Notes: generated from the sequence alone by a model not told the origin. 39,657 nucleotides of DNA from Prochlorococcus sp. AG-402-L23 (GCA_003216635.1 QCIO01000012.1:1-39657), one strand, 5' to 3'; positions 30,407-39,657 are shown, counted from the first letter of the stretch. Translations and numbers: made by a program.

Positions 30407-30658
30407 TTATTCTGAAGAATTATTTGAGCAAAAAATTTGTAAGGTTATTTGACTTAACTCTAAAGCAAATGTTTTTTTAGAATTACAAGCAAAAGGCCAC
30501 TCTCTCACCCAACAAATTTTATTACCTATATTTATACCAATTACTTGAAAAGTCTTATTGCTATTTTTAATTTTCACACAAGCACCTTTATAAAGGTTTT
30601 CAGAACAAATTAAATTATTATTTTCATTTTTATTGTCTAATAGTTTTGAATGAATCAT
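30407..30658 (-). CDS. Conserved hypothetical protein (83 aa)
   Basis: The 83-residue soluble protein has a compact beta-rich region, KGACVKIKNSNKTFQVIGIN at about residues 24-43, then ICWVREWPF and KTFALELSQITLQ. This resembles a small SH3-like barrel conserved in cyanobacteria; I know no function. It lies 17 bases upstream of the binding lipoprotein gene on the same strand, so it may share a transcript, and downstream of hom by a gap of about 70 bases. Confidence 0.6.
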   Translation of the reverse strand: MIHSKLLDNKNENNNLICSENLYKGACVKIKNSNKTFQVIGINIGNKICWVREWPFACNSKKTFALELSQITLQIFCSNNSSE

Positions 30659-30728
30659 TAAGGTGTTAAAACCAATTACTTACTATCTTCGGTTTAACAA
30701 GCTATAAAGAAATTTGCAAATTATTTTT

Positions 30729-32030
30729 TTAAATACAACTTAATTGACTTGCAATAATTTTAACTTCATTTAGCGAATTTATTTCATCTTTTGATTTCTC
30801 AAAATCTCCATTATTCACCTCATGAGTAATAACCACAATTTCAGCATTGTCCTCACTTGCATCTAGCTGAACAATTGATTCGATGGATACATTATTCTTT
30901 CCAAAAATATCTCCAATCTTTCCTATTACACCTGGACTATCAAGACAAATAATTCTAAGGTAATTTTTTTTATTTATTTGTGAAGATCCTATAATATGGC
31001 AGTTTCTCCAGAAATCAAAAGATAATAATGGATCGATTGAATTATTATTTTTTACTGCAGCGGCATGCAAATTTAATATATCTGAAACTACAGATGCCGC
31101 AGTTGGGCCACTCCCAGCACCTGGACCGTATAACATGATCTCTCCAAGAGGATCAGCCTCTATCAATAAAGCATTGTTAACTCCCTTAACTGTTGCCAAT
31201 GGATGTGATTTTGGAATCAAAGAAGGTCCTACCCAAATATTCAAAGCAAGTGAATCATTACTATTAATTTGTCCCCTTTCTGAGAGCGCTAAAAGTTTTA
31301 TTTCAAATCCTAATTTATTTGCATATTCGATATCCTTGAGATTAATTTTACTAATGCCCTCAGAATGTATCTCCTCTCTTTTGATTTTCCCACCAAATGC
31401 AAGTTCACTAAGAATTGAAATCTTATCAGCAGCATCATGACCCTCTACATCTGCAGTCGGATCAAATTCTGCATACCCAAGGCTTTGCGCCAATTTTAAG
31501 GTCTCCTTATAATCAGCTTTTTCATTTGTCATCTTTGAAAGAATAAAATTTGTTGTGCCGTTTATTATCCCAACCATTCTTTTTATGCTGTTACTTTTTA
31601 ATGATCTTTTTAAGGGTTCAATTATAGGAATCCCACCGCAAACTGCCGCCTCTGACAATATATAAACTCCTTCTTTAGATGCAGTTTTATATATTTCTTC
31701 TCCATATCTTGCAATGACTGCTTTATTTGCCGTAACAACAGATTTACCTAATTTTAATGATTGCAGGATAATATCTTTAGCTAAATCAACGCCACCCATT
31801 ACTTCAACAATTACATCTATAGAGGGGTCATTAATTAATTTAAATGGATCATCAGTTAATAAATTATTATCTAGCTCAATATCCCTTTTTTTATTAAGAT
31901 CTCTAACAGCTATTTTAACAATTTCTATTTCTTTTACAATTGGATGTGAATCAACTTCAGAACTTAATATTTTATAAATACCTGAACCTACAGTCCCAAA
32001 ACCTACAATCCCAATTTTGCATTTTTTCAT
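30729..32030 (-). CDS. hom: Homoserine dehydrogenase
   Basis: The 433-residue enzyme makes homoserine from aspartate semialdehyde with NAD(P)H, on the path to Thr and Met. The Rossmann NAD(P) motif GFGTVGSG is at residues 10-17; the catalytic region (VTANKAVIARYG, about 99-110) and substrate-binding stretch (GYAEFDPTADVEGHDAADKI, about 190-209) are present; an ACT regulatory domain covers about 350-430 (DSPGVIGKIGDIFGKNNVSI). Length and domain order are normal for the monofunctional form. It follows sufE with a gap of 44 bases. Confidence 0.96.
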   Translation of the reverse strand: MKKCKIGIVGFGTVGSGIYKILSSEVDSHPIVKEIEIVKIAVRDLNKKRDIELDNNLLTDDPFKLINDPSIDVIVEVMGGVDLAKDIILQSLKLGKSVVTANKAVIARYGEEIYKTASKEGVYILSEAAVCGGIPIIEPLKRSLKSNSIKRMVGIINGTTNFILSKMTNEKADYKETLKLAQSLGYAEFDPTADVEGHDAADKISILSELAFGGKIKREEIHSEGISKINLKDIEYANKLGFEIKLLALSERGQINSNDSLALNIWVGPSLIPKSHPLATVKGVNNALLIEADPLGEIMLYGPGAGSGPTAASVVSDILNLHAAAVKNNNSIDPLLSFDFWRNCHIIGSSQINKKNYLRIICLDSPGVIGKIGDIFGKNNVSIESIVQLDASEDNAEIVVITHEVNNGDFEKSKDEINSLNEVKIIASQLSCI

Positions 32031-32074
32031 TTTTTATTTCTTTTAACTTTGAGTTTAATTTTATATTATTAAAC

Positions 32075-32494
32075 CTACAAAAATTCATTTGCTTGAGACT
32101 GCATTTTCAATAATATGTTTAAAAAACCATTTGATCTTGAAGGGGTTAAGCTTGCTTTCAAACCAGTATCTTCAATAAATTTCTTATCTATTTTAACAAC
32201 CTCATTTGGTGTTAATTCATTTAACCCAGTAATTAAAAATGCTAATAAACCCTTAGTTATTAAGGCATCTGAATATCCTTCCCAAAATAATTTGCCGCTT
32301 TTAATATTTGCCTTAACAAAAACTTCCGAAACGCATCCCTTAACTTTATTTTCTTCAACAAGGATTTCACTATTTGGTTCTTTCATTTTTTTGCCTAGCC
32401 ACAAAATGTATTCATATTTTCTTTTTGGATCTTCTGATTTCTTCAACTTTTTTAATAGTTTTGATAAATTATTGTATTTTTCCTGATTTTCCAT
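32075..32494 (-). CDS. sufE: Sulfur-acceptor protein SufE
   Basis: The 139-residue protein accepts sulfane sulfur from the SufS cysteine desulfurase for Fe-S cluster assembly. The active Cys is C54 in KVKGCVSEVFV; the family helix-strand pattern follows (SGKLFWEGYSDALITKGLLA, about 66-85). It is full length. It lies 37 bases downstream of the 5-FTHF cyclo-ligase gene. The suf operon itself is elsewhere. Confidence 0.92.
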   Translation of the reverse strand: MENQEKYNNLSKLLKKLKKSEDPKRKYEYILWLGKKMKEPNSEILVEENKVKGCVSEVFVKANIKSGKLFWEGYSDALITKGLLAFLITGLNELTPNEVVKIDKKFIEDTGLKASLTPSRSNGFLNILLKMQSQANEFL

Positions 32495-32531
32495 TTTTAA
32501 AACTATAAATTAATCACTTTAGGATCTTCTA

Positions 32532-33089
32532 TTATACAAATATTTCTTTTTCTGTGATAAAGCCTGATAAAGGAATATCCCACTCAGCTTTGGTTAATGG
32601 AATCGTACTTACACAATTAGAAGTTAATACTCCAATGCATGGAACATTTCTCCAATCATTATCTCTCCTTAATTTATCAAAATAACCTCCTCCATAACCT
32701 AATCTTGTTAAATTTTTATCAACGGATAGACATGGAACAAATATCGTGCTTATCTGCAAATAACTCAATGGGTAAGTGTAATTTGGACTTAATATCCCCT
32801 CAGAATCTTTGGTGAGAGGTTTCTCATCCCATGGATAGAATAACAACTCTTTTTTGTCTTTACATCTAGGCAAAGCTAAAGTAAATTTTTTCTTGAGACT
32901 TCTTATATCTACTTCATTTCTTAGAGGCCAATATATTGCTATATAACCAATATTTTTATATCCCTTAACAAATGAATCAACATATAATCTTACATTCTTC
33001 TCTACATTTTCTCTTTGATTAAGAGAAATCCCATCTCTTAGTTTTCTAAACGTATCCCTCTCCAATTTCTTATTTTCAAAGATCGTCAT
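32532..33089 (-). CDS. 5-formyltetrahydrofolate cyclo-ligase
   Basis: The 185-residue enzyme converts 5-formyl-THF to 5,10-methenyl-THF using ATP. The family motif is seen as RLGYGGGYFDKLRR (about residues 129-142), and an early YWPLRNEVD segment fits the substrate side. It is a normal length. The gene follows ruvC by 9 bases, so the two are likely in one operon with chlI upstream. Confidence 0.9.
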   Translation of the reverse strand: MTIFENKKLERDTFRKLRDGISLNQRENVEKNVRLYVDSFVKGYKNIGYIAIYWPLRNEVDIRSLKKKFTLALPRCKDKKELLFYPWDEKPLTKDSEGILSPNYTYPLSYLQISTIFVPCLSVDKNLTRLGYGGGYFDKLRRDNDWRNVPCIGVLTSNCVSTIPLTKAEWDIPLSGFITEKEIFV

Positions 33090-33098
33090 ATTAAATTT

Positions 33099-33572
33099 TC
33101 AGTTAAAGCCATCTTCATTTAGTTTTGTGAGTGCTACAGCCAATGCATCTGCTGAATCATCAGGTTTTGGAGGTTTGTTAAGGTCTAAGTTATACATAAC
33201 AGCATCAAGTATATCTTTCTTAGATGCCTTTCCAGACCCAGCAATTGTTAATTTTATCTGAGCAGGTGAATATTCACTAACATGAATTTTTTTAGAGGCC
33301 AATACCATCATAATTACACCTCTAGCCTGCACAACACTAATTGTAGTGCTTGACCTGTAAAAGAAAAATTTTTCTACCGCCGCTACAGTTGGGTTCCAAT
33401 GATTTATTAATTCGTTAAGATCTTGGAATATCTCATAAAGTCTATCTTCTTCTTTTTTATCTTTACCTGTCTCAATAACTCCGCAATCTAATAATATCTT
33501 TCTTTCATTTTCTATTTCAATTATTCCATAACCAACTCTAGCTAACCCAGGGTCAATCCCAATTATTCTCAC
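33099..33572 (-). CDS. ruvC: Holliday junction resolvase RuvC
   Basis: The 157-residue endonuclease resolves Holliday junctions. Catalytic acids are D7 ([14 protein letters not shown]), E67 (AAVEKFFF), D139 and D142 ([11 protein letters not shown]). It is a normal length. The gene lies 5 bases downstream of chlI and 9 bases upstream of the folate gene, in one operon. RuvA/RuvB partners are encoded elsewhere. Confidence 0.96.
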   Translation of the reverse strand: MRIIGIDPGLARVGYGIIEIENERKILLDCGVIETGKDKKEEDRLYEIFQDLNELINHWNPTVAAVEKFFFYRSSTTISVVQARGVIMMVLASKKIHVSEYSPAQIKLTIAGSGKASKKDILDAVMYNLDLNKPPKPDDSADALAVALTKLNEDGFN

Positions 33573-33577
33573 TTTTA

Positions 33578-34666
33578 TTAAGCTTCAGCAGACAATTGAA
33601 ATTTTGATAGATTTTCTTTTTCATCTAAATCGAATACTTTACAAAAAGCTTGAATGACTCTTTCACCTGAATCAACTTGTTCAAGAGGATCTTTTCTTAG
33701 TCTATGTCTTAAAGAACAAGAAATAACTCTTGCTATATCATCTTCTTGCACTTCAGTTCTGCCCTCAAAGGCTGCAATTGCCCTTGCAGACCTATTTGTA
33801 ACAATATCTCCACGTAAACCATCAACATCTAGTTCTCCGCAGATAGCAGAAATATTCAATCTTAGGTCATCGTCCATTTGAACAGAATTTAATATTTCTT
33901 GTGCTTTAATTACCTTTTGTTGAAGTTCATCCTGTTGTTTCTCAACACTCAATGAAAACTCATCAGGATTATCGTCAAAAGAAGTTCTTTGATCTACTAC
34001 TTGAACTCTTAATTCAGCGTCTCTAACTGTCTTAACCTCAACACTCATTCCAAACCTATCCAATAGTTGAGGCCTTAATTCACCTTCTTCTGGATTACCT
34101 GAACCAATAAGGACAAACCTCGCAGGATGTCGAACTGAAACTCCTTCCCTTTCAACTGTATTCCATCCGGAAGCAGCCGAATCTAGAAGTACATCAACCA
34201 AATGATCATCAAGCAAATTCACTTCATCAACGTATAGTAAACCCCTATTAGCTTTAGCCAACAATCCAGGTTCGAATGCCTTAACTCCTTCACTCAAAGC
34301 CTTCTCTATATCAATGGTTCCACAAAGCCTGTCTTCAGTAGCCCCTAAAGGCAAGTCAACCATAGGGACCTGTTTTTGAATACTCTCTAGATTTTCTCCT
34401 TGAGTAATTTTTTCCAAAACTTCTTTACTTTGTAAATCAGGATCAACTAGAGAACTATTATATGGATCGTCTTTAACAACATCGATTGCAGGCAACAAAT
34501 CAGCTAAGGCTCTAATCGTAGTAGACTTTCCAGTCCCTCTATCACCCATTATCATCACCCCTCCAATTCTTGGATCAATAACATTTAATAAGAGAGCCAA
34601 TTTCATTTCTTCTTGACCAATTACTGCTGTAAAAGGAAAAACTCTTCTTTTCTTTGTTGTAGGCAC
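33578..34666 (-). CDS. chlI: Magnesium chelatase subunit ChlI, GTG start
   Basis: The 362-residue AAA+ subunit drives insertion of Mg2+ into protoporphyrin IX in chlorophyll synthesis with ChlD and ChlH. Walker A is GDRGTGKST (residues 41-49) and Walker [11 protein letters not shown] (143-152). The chelatase insert [17 protein letters not shown] is at about 108-124, and a [10 protein letters not shown] sensor follows at about 197-206. It begins with GTG at 34666. It heads an operon with ruvC and the folate gene. Confidence 0.97.
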   Translation of the reverse strand: MPTTKKRRVFPFTAVIGQEEMKLALLLNVIDPRIGGVMIMGDRGTGKSTTIRALADLLPAIDVVKDDPYNSSLVDPDLQSKEVLEKITQGENLESIQKQVPMVDLPLGATEDRLCGTIDIEKALSEGVKAFEPGLLAKANRGLLYVDEVNLLDDHLVDVLLDSAASGWNTVEREGVSVRHPARFVLIGSGNPEEGELRPQLLDRFGMSVEVKTVRDAELRVQVVDQRTSFDDNPDEFSLSVEKQQDELQQKVIKAQEILNSVQMDDDLRLNISAICGELDVDGLRGDIVTNRSARAIAAFEGRTEVQEDDIARVISCSLRHRLRKDPLEQVDSGERVIQAFCKVFDLDEKENLSKFQLSAEA

Positions 34667-34783
34667 AGTTTTAGTTTTCTTAAATATTCAAATAATCAAT
34701 AGATGCTACTTCAGAAAATGTTTTTAGTAAATATCCATATCGAATTAAAACAACAGGTAAGTAATAACCAATCAAATTTATAG

Positions 34784-35536
34784 TTACTTATTTTTTTTTG
34801 AATTGTTCAAAAACCAGTTTATTTGATGGACAATTCCTCTTAAAACATTTATTTCGTATATTGATGTATTTGCCTTTAAAATAAAATTCTTAAATTTACT
34901 GATTTTTGGCTTAGAAGTATGTTTTAAGAGATATCCAACTCGCAAAAGCATTTTCTCTATCTCTACAAATGTATCATTTACTTCTTTCGTTGATGCTAAG
35001 TTAAAAACTTTTAATTCATTATTTAAATTCTTTTTAGAAGACTTATTTAATTCATACAAAACTATTGAAACAGCGTGAGAAAGATTTAATGAAGGATTAT
35101 TCTGAGAAGTTGGGATATTAAAAGTTTTATTTGCCAGAAGCAATTCACTGTTAGTTAAACCTCTATCTTCTCTTCCAAATATAATTGCTAAATTATTTAT
35201 CTTCTTAAAGGATAAAGTCCAATCAAATATATCTTCAGAAGATACAAAAAATGAATCTTTATTTACATCAATCCTTCCACAAGATGCTAGAACTAAATCA
35301 CAATCAAAAATTGCTTTTTGAAGATTATCAAAAATCTTACAATGTTTAAGAAATTTTTGACCTTTAAGGGCCATTTTTTTTGCTTCTAAAGAAAATATAT
35401 CGCATTTCGGAGAAACAATTCTTAATTCATCAACTTCAAAATTACTGCATAATCTAGCAACGCTCCCCACATTTAAAGGGCCATTTGGTTCAACTAATAT
35501 TACCTTTAAATTAGAAAAATTTTTTCCCAGAGTCAT
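34784..35536 (-). CDS. TrmH/TrmJ-family RNA 2'-O-methyltransferase
   Basis: The 250-residue SPOUT methyltransferase has the family's three motifs: VEPNGPLNVGSVARLCSNF (about residues 15-33), LAIIFGREDRGLTNSE (about 115-130) and IPTSQNNPSLNLSHAVSIVL (about 140-159), which form the knotted SAM site. It methylates ribose in tRNA or rRNA; TrmJ-type is most likely from the N-terminal motif, but this is not certain. The start overlaps the cytochrome gene stop by 4 bases (ATGA), so they are translationally coupled. Confidence 0.88.
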   Translation of the reverse strand: MTLGKNFSNLKVILVEPNGPLNVGSVARLCSNFEVDELRIVSPKCDIFSLEAKKMALKGQKFLKHCKIFDNLQKAIFDCDLVLASCGRIDVNKDSFFVSSEDIFDWTLSFKKINNLAIIFGREDRGLTNSELLLANKTFNIPTSQNNPSLNLSHAVSIVLYELNKSSKKNLNNELKVFNLASTKEVNDTFVEIEKMLLRVGYLLKHTSKPKISKFKNFILKANTSIYEINVLRGIVHQINWFLNNSKKNK

Positions 35537-35919
35537 TCAAGGCTATGAAGATATTTTAATAAATTGGACATATTTACAGGATCAATTTCAAAACTTGGCA
35601 TGGGAGGAGTTAGGCCTCCAGTAACTTGTTTTATTATCTCTTTATCATTCAAACGTTGAGTTATTGAGTGTAAGTCAGGGCCCACTAATCCTCTTGCTGT
35701 AATTCCATGACATCCAACACAATTTATCTTAAAAAGAGCGTATCCTTCCTTAGCAGAGCCATTAAGCTCAAGAGTTTCAATAATATATTTGTTATTTTCA
35801 TGATGATTTACGAAAAATATTGAAAAACAAATCATTAAAACTCCAAATAAAATAAAAACAAATTTTAAGAATTCTCTTTTAAAGTCTCTTTCTGCTGCAG
35901 TTGATGAAGATGTTGACAC
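35533..35919 (-). CDS. cytM: Membrane-anchored c-type cytochrome, probable CytM
   Basis: The 128-residue protein has one membrane helix (about 17-37) and one haem c site CVGCH (residues 67-71), with M107 in TPPMPSFE as the likely sixth ligand. This layout and size match cyanobacterial cytochrome cM, which takes part in electron routing under stress. It starts 55 bases from divergent petG and is coupled to the methyltransferase gene. The name is inferred from size, anchor and context. Confidence 0.7.
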   Translation of the reverse strand: MSTSSSTAAERDFKREFLKFVFILFGVLMICFSIFFVNHHENNKYIIETLELNGSAKEGYALFKINCVGCHGITARGLVGPDLHSITQRLNDKEIIKQVTGGLTPPMPSFEIDPVNMSNLLKYLHSLE

Positions 35920-35974
35920 AAAAAATAGTCTCTATGTAACAATTGTGGAAAAGAAATTCAAAAAAGGCAAAAAA

Positions 35975-36094
35975 ATGATCGAGCCACTTCTATGCGGAAT
36001 TGTTTTAGGTTTAGTTCCAATAACTCTACTTGGATTATTCGTAAGTGCATGGAATCAATACAGGAGAGGTTCAGGAATGCTGGACATTGATTAA
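35975..36094 (+). CDS. petG: Cytochrome b6f subunit PetG
   Basis: ATG 35975 to TAA 36094 encodes 39 residues, starting [20 protein letters not shown] and ending with [10 protein letters not shown] after one membrane helix (about 6-26). This is a textbook PetG sequence, needed for stability of the b6f complex in the thylakoid membrane. Its last 24 bases overlap the end of rsmD, which is read from the opposite strand. Divergent from cytM by 55 bases. Confidence 0.97.
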   Translation: MIEPLLCGIVLGLVPITLLGLFVSAWNQYRRGSGMLDID

Positions 36095-36670
36095 AAATGT
36101 TAATCTTGACTGCCCATAATTTCTTACATCTATAGTTTCCCACAAAACACTTTTTTTTATAAATAGGTCTGAAGAATGTTCACAAATAACTATTGCATCT
36201 TTTTTTAAAAAATTACAATTGAATAATTGATATAAAACTAATTCTTGGTAATTAACATCGTATGGAGGATCTAGATAAACAAAATCAAATTTTAATTTGT
36301 TTAAATCCATATTTCTAGATGATAAGTTTCTCTCATAATTTGGTTTTGTCCATTTCAAAACGTCTTTACAAATAACTTCGATATCATTTCTTCTATTCTC
36401 TATATTCTCCAACGAGAGTAAATTTTCTAAGCAAATTTTTGAGTTGATTTTATTTTTTTCAATTGCAAGTATTTTTCTTGCCCCGTGATTATAGGCTTCA
36501 CAAGATATGGTCCCTGTTCCACTAAATAAATCTAACCAGTTACTATTTTCAACTCTATTGTTCAATATATTAAATAAGGCCTCTCTCACTCTCAAAGTTG
36601 TAGGTCTGGTATGAGAATTATTTGGACTTTGGAGTTTTTTACCACCTATTAATCTTAAGTTTGTCTTCAT
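36071..36670 (-). CDS. rsmD: 16S rRNA (guanine-N2)-methyltransferase RsmD family
   Basis: The 199-residue enzyme methylates 16S rRNA G966. SAM motif I is [11 protein letters not shown] (46-56), the N-terminal [15 protein letters not shown] helix is at 22-36, and the catalytic motif IV is DPPY (134-137). Its last codons are antisense to the 3' end of petG (24-base overlap). It follows hisH by 13 bases in a trxA-hisH-rsmD run. Confidence 0.9.
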   Translation of the reverse strand: MKTNLRLIGGKKLQSPNNSHTRPTTLRVREALFNILNNRVENSNWLDLFSGTGTISCEAYNHGARKILAIEKNKINSKICLENLLSLENIENRRNDIEVICKDVLKWTKPNYERNLSSRNMDLNKLKFDFVYLDPPYDVNYQELVLYQLFNCNFLKKDAIVICEHSSDLFIKKSVLWETIDVRNYGQSRLTFLINVQHS

Positions 36671-36683
36671 CAGTAATTATCTA

Positions 36684-37301
36684 TTATTGAATATTACTAA
36701 GCCATCGTCTCAAAAGTTTTTCACCGATTTTTCCAGATTTTTCCGGATGAAATTGACAGGCCAATAAATTATCATTCTCAATCATTGCAGTTAATTTTTC
36801 AGAGCCATAATCAACTTGAGCTGCAATAATATTTAAGTCATCTGGGATTGCATGATAGGAATGTACAAAATAGACCCAATTATTTAATTCTTCAAGCCCA
36901 AATAAAGTATTTCTTTTTGTAGGTAAAAGTTGGCACCAACCCATGTGTGGGATTCTTTGGTTAATAATATTGGGTATTTTTTTTATTTTTCCTTTTAAAA
37001 TTCCCAGCCCTTGAACTTTTCCTTCATCACTAGATTCAAAAAGGAGTTGGAGACCTAAACATATCCCAAAAAAGGACTTTCCACTTTTAATCCAATTTTT
37101 CAAATCATTTATCAAATCAGTATTTATGAGATTATTCATTGCTGGATCAAATGATCCAACACCGGGAAGTATTATCGCCTTACAAAGCTTAGAATCATTA
37201 AAGTTTTTAATTAATATAATTTCTTCTCCAAGACTTTCTAGAGATTTTGTTACAGAATGAATATTACCCATTCCATAGTCTATTAGTCCAATTTTATGCA
37301 A
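36684..37301 (-). CDS. hisH: Imidazole glycerol phosphate synthase glutaminase subunit
   Basis: The 205-residue class I glutaminase supplies ammonia to HisF in histidine synthesis. The triad is C81 (FFGICLGLQLL), H185 and E187 (QFHPEKSG). Other marks are DYGMGNIHSV and LPGVGSFDPAM. It is full length. It lies 10 bases after trxA on the same strand and is probably co-transcribed. Confidence 0.96.
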   Translation of the reverse strand: MHKIGLIDYGMGNIHSVTKSLESLGEEIILIKNFNDSKLCKAIILPGVGSFDPAMNNLINTDLINDLKNWIKSGKSFFGICLGLQLLFESSDEGKVQGLGILKGKIKKIPNIINQRIPHMGWCQLLPTKRNTLFGLEELNNWVYFVHSYHAIPDDLNIIAAQVDYGSEKLTAMIENDNLLACQFHPEKSGKIGEKLLRRWLSNIQ

Positions 37302-37311
37302 AGCTTTTAAT

Positions 37312-37635
37312 TTATAAATGCTTATTTAAAGTGCTCGAAAGAGTTGCTTTTGGCACAGCACCAACAACTGTATCAACCTTTTGACCTCCTTTAAAGATCA
37401 TTAATGTAGGAATACTTCTAATTCCGTATTGACTTGCTACATTTGGATTCTCATCTGTGTTTAATTTAAAAACTTTAATTTTACCTTCAAAGTCTTTTGA
37501 GATTTCTTCTACAACTGGTGCGACCATCCTACATGGACCGCACCATGGTGCCCAAAAATCGACCAATACTGGTAGATCACTTTGCAGTACATCCTTGTCA
37601 AATGAAGAATCAGTTACGGCTGGAGCTGATGACAT
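37312..37635 (-). CDS. trxA: Thioredoxin A
   Basis: The 107-residue m-type thioredoxin has the redox-active WCGPC at residues 31-35, the cis-Pro in SIPTLMIF, and D26. It reduces disulfides in cytoplasmic target proteins, with electrons from ferredoxin or NADPH. It heads the trxA-hisH-rsmD run. The Yfr1 gene lies about 90 bases upstream on the same strand. Confidence 0.97.
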   Translation of the reverse strand: MSSAPAVTDSSFDKDVLQSDLPVLVDFWAPWCGPCRMVAPVVEEISKDFEGKIKVFKLNTDENPNVASQYGIRSIPTLMIFKGGQKVDTVVGAVPKATLSSTLNKHL

Positions 37636-37726
37636 AATTTAAGTTTTCCTTTTTGAAAATTTAGCAGGCAATTCTTTTAAGTGATGATTTCATTACAGAT
37701 AAAATAATATAAGTAACAAAATATCT

Positions 37727-37781
37727 AAAAAAGCCCGATTAATCGGGCGATTTAGTGTGTGAGGAGTATGGGGTTTCCCCC
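37727..37781 (-). ncRNA. yfr1: Yfr1 small regulatory RNA
   Basis: The minus strand reads a GGGG-GAAA-CCCC hairpin (37781 to 37770), an unpaired ACTCCTCACACACT core (complement of 37754-37767), and a terminator stem GCCCGATTAATCGGGC followed by six Ts. This is the complete, canonical 55-nt Yfr1 of picocyanobacteria, which is known to lie between trxA and guaB. A TATTAT at 37795-37790 fits the -10 box with a start at 37781. Yfr1 pairs with mRNAs, including porin mRNAs, through the CTCCTCACAC core. Confidence 0.96.
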
Positions 37782-37865
37782 ATCATTTCATAATAACTCC
37801 TAATTAGAAAATTTTTCAATTCAATACTTAATTCACTAATGTTTTATACTTTTGCTCTAGATGAA

Positions 37866-39029
37866 CTACTTACCCATCCCAAGCTGCTGAGCTTTTTGAT
37901 AAACCTTACCCTCTGTAAGAAGCGATGGTGCGATAACTATTTCAACTTCTTGCATTTCTTTAATATTTTTTGCCCCAAGAGTACTCATTGAGGTTCTAAT
38001 TGCTCCTAATAAGTTATGTGTTCCATCATCAAGTAAGGCGGGGCCTTTAATTATTCTTTCTAAGGATCCTGTAGAACCAACTTCAATTCTTGTACCCCTT
38101 GGCAATACTTGACTTGGAGTAGCCATACCCCAGTGAAATCCTCTACCTGGAGCGTTTGAAGATTTAGCTATTGGGGATCCAATCATTACAGCATCTGCTC
38201 CACATGCTAAACATTTACAGATATCTCCGCCCGTCACAATTCCTCCATCACCAATAATAGGAATATAACGACCACTTTCTTTAAAGTAATCATTTCTTGC
38301 CACACTACAATCAGCAATTGCAGTTGCTTGAGGGATTCCAATTCCCAAAACGCCTCTTGATGTACAAGCCGCTCCAGGGCCTATCCCAACCATTAATCCT
38401 GCGACTCCAGCATCCATGAGAAGTTTTGCAACTTCATAAGTAACACAATTACCCGCTATAACCGGGACATTCATAGATTGGCAGAGATCTTTAATATTTA
38501 AGGTTTCCTTACCTTCCATACAAAGATGTTCAGTTGAAACAACTGTTCCTTGAAGAAAAAATAAATCTATTTTGGAATTATTAAGTGTTTCTTTAAACCT
38601 AATTGCAGCTTGAGGAGTCCCACTAAAAGCTGCGACACCTCCTCTTTCTTTGACCTCCTTTATTCTTTGTAAAATCAATCCCTCCTTTACGGGTTCACTG
38701 TATATCTTTTGCATTAATGGAACAAAATCATTCTTCCCGACTGATGCTATTTGGTTCAATATTTCATCAGGATTTTCATATCGTGTTTGTATGCCCTCCA
38801 TATTAATGACCCCTAGGGAACCTAATTTTGTCAGTTCTACAGCCGTATTGACATCGACAACACTGTCCATGGCACTAGCTACGATAGGAACTTCTCTTTT
38901 GAAATCACCTATTGACCAAGAGGGATCAGTCAAATCGTAATCAAGTGTTCTATTGCCAGGGACTAAAGCTATTTCATCAATGCCATAAGCCCTTCTGACT
39001 TTTTTATTTAAACCAAGTTCAATATTCAC
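37866..39029 (-). CDS. IMP dehydrogenase-family protein GuaB3 (probable GMP reductase type)
   Basis: The 387-residue TIM-barrel enzyme of the IMPDH/GMPR family lacks the CBS domains of GuaB. Key parts are ASAMDSVVD (51-59), the Cys loop GIGPGAACTSRG with C222, GDGGIVTGGDI (260-270) and the GMATPSQVLPRGTRIEVGS flap (301-319). Length and the N-terminus place it in the GuaB3 group of cyanobacteria and actinobacteria. A cyanobacterial GuaB3 has been reported as a GMP reductase, so that activity is more likely than IMP dehydrogenase. It is preceded by the divergent start of gyrA, 179 bases away. Confidence 0.88.
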   Translation of the reverse strand: MNIELGLNKKVRRAYGIDEIALVPGNRTLDYDLTDPSWSIGDFKREVPIVASAMDSVVDVNTAVELTKLGSLGVINMEGIQTRYENPDEILNQIASVGKNDFVPLMQKIYSEPVKEGLILQRIKEVKERGGVAAFSGTPQAAIRFKETLNNSKIDLFFLQGTVVSTEHLCMEGKETLNIKDLCQSMNVPVIAGNCVTYEVAKLLMDAGVAGLMVGIGPGAACTSRGVLGIGIPQATAIADCSVARNDYFKESGRYIPIIGDGGIVTGGDICKCLACGADAVMIGSPIAKSSNAPGRGFHWGMATPSQVLPRGTRIEVGSTGSLERIIKGPALLDDGTHNLLGAIRTSMSTLGAKNIKEMQEVEIVIAPSLLTEGKVYQKAQQLGMGK

Positions 39030-39208
39030 GGAATTTTTCTTTTATTCTGATTAAATTAACAACTAAAGGGGTAATAAGCCAAGGTTTATTCAAAATCCAC
39101 AGGTTTTATTTTGATTTGTGTGTAAATGTGAGTATTTGGGAAGTAAATAAATCTTTTTTTTTATTCATTATGACAATCAGCGATTATTATTAAAGAAAGG
39201 ATTTTTAT

Positions 39209-39657
39209 ATGTCTGATAATTTAAATTCTGATAACTCAGGATTAAGCGAAGATAACGACCGAATTATTCAGACTGACCTAAGAAATGAGATGTCTCGCTC
39301 ATACCTTGAGTATGCGATGAGCGTTATAGTTGGTCGTGCTCTTCCAGATGCAAGAGATGGATTAAAACCTGTTCATAGAAGAATTCTTTATGCGATGTAT
39401 GAACTAGGTTTGACTAGCGGTAGACCATACAGAAAATGTGCAAGAGTTGTTGGAGAAGTACTAGGTAAATACCACCCTCATGGCGATACCGCTGTTTATG
39501 ACGCTTTGGTTAGGATGGCTCAGGATTTCTCTATGAGGATGCCACTCATAGATGGCCATGGAAACTTTGGTTCTGTTGATAACGACCCTCCAGCAGCAAT
39601 GAGATATACAGAATCTCGTTTACAGTCTCTTACAGATGAAAGTTTATTAGAGGATAT
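39209..39657 (+). CDS. gyrA: DNA gyrase subunit A (N-terminal part, cut by window edge)
   Basis: ATG 39209 opens a frame that runs off the end of the window with 149 residues visible. The breakage-reunion domain is clear: [20 protein letters not shown] at about 38-57, [19 protein letters not shown] at about 87-105, and the catalytic Tyr133 in MRYTESRL. GyrA with GyrB introduces negative supercoils. The quinolone-region residue in GDTAVYD is Thr where E. coli has Ser83. The frame is continuous and intact over the visible part. Confidence 0.97.
   Translation, partial: MSDNLNSDNSGLSEDNDRIIQTDLRNEMSRSYLEYAMSVIVGRALPDARDGLKPVHRRILYAMYELGLTSGRPYRKCARVVGEVLGKYHPHGDTAVYDALVRMAQDFSMRMPLIDGHGNFGSVDNDPPAAMRYTESRLQSLTDESLLED

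Noticed and set aside
34740-34783. T-rich run near the end of the methyltransferase gene as a terminator
   Set aside because: There is a T-run but no GC-containing stem next to it.
1-39657. CRISPR array, insertion sequence, integrase or attachment site
   Set aside because: Apart from the znuA loop repeat, I saw no spaced direct repeats, no terminal inverted repeats and no transposase or integrase reading frame.

Overview
The window looks like a chromosomal segment of a high-light-type Prochlorococcus or a very close marine picocyanobacterium. The evidence is the very AT-rich DNA, short intergenic gaps, many tiny single-membrane-span genes, and cyanobacterial markers: petG, magnesium-chelatase chlI, a cytochrome cM-like gene, two PAP/fibrillin genes and the small RNA Yfr1 between trxA and a guaB-type gene. 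The strain cannot be named from sequence alone. I saw no tRNA, rRNA, CRISPR array, insertion sequence or integrase.

Layout. 1-10.8 kb is an accessory-looking zone of small, mostly uncharacterised genes: a membrane-anchored Mrr-like nuclease, a MAPEG protein, a frameshifted PAP/fibrillin gene, a Psb34-like protein, a Nif11-like gene, an intact PAP/fibrillin gene, a frameshifted TM2 gene, an OsmC protein and a DUF1499-like secreted protein. Within it, 9.48-9.91 kb has no protein gene but carries two candidate minus-strand small RNAs, one Yfr2-like and one with the Yfr1 core motif in a hairpin loop. 10.8-17.0 kb is a zinc-homeostasis cluster: znuB, zur (opposite strand), znuC, a 17-bp Zur-type palindrome, znuA, a CobW-family GTPase and a WD40 protein. 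17.0-18.5 kb holds small Cys-containing and membrane proteins plus a strong terminator. 18.65-21.9 kb is a tight three-gene cassette: circularly permuted ATP-grasp, alpha-E and transglutaminase-like proteins. 22-30.4 kb holds a cupin-like protein, a pentapeptide-repeat protein, a PfkB sugar kinase, an MFS transporter, an alpha/beta hydrolase and a peptide-type ABC permease with its binding lipoprotein. 30.7-39.0 kb is housekeeping, nearly all on the minus strand: hom, sufE, 5-FTHF cyclo-ligase, ruvC, chlI, a TrmH/TrmJ-type methyltransferase, cytM, petG (plus), rsmD, hisH, trxA, Yfr1 and guaB3. The start of gyrA closes the window.

How it fits together. The zinc cluster is the most coherent system. 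Zur should bind the palindrome between znuC and znuA and so control uptake. ZnuA and the neighbouring CobW GTPase, two unrelated folds, appear to carry the same extra domain (FEW-x-G at its start, FT-x-H-x3-EF at its end). This suggests a shared zinc-handling or docking module. The zur gene sits antisense between znuC and znuB, so a znuCB transcript would run across it. The second system worth attention is RNA-based: Yfr1 at 37.7 kb and a second locus at 9.8 kb share a 14-base core.
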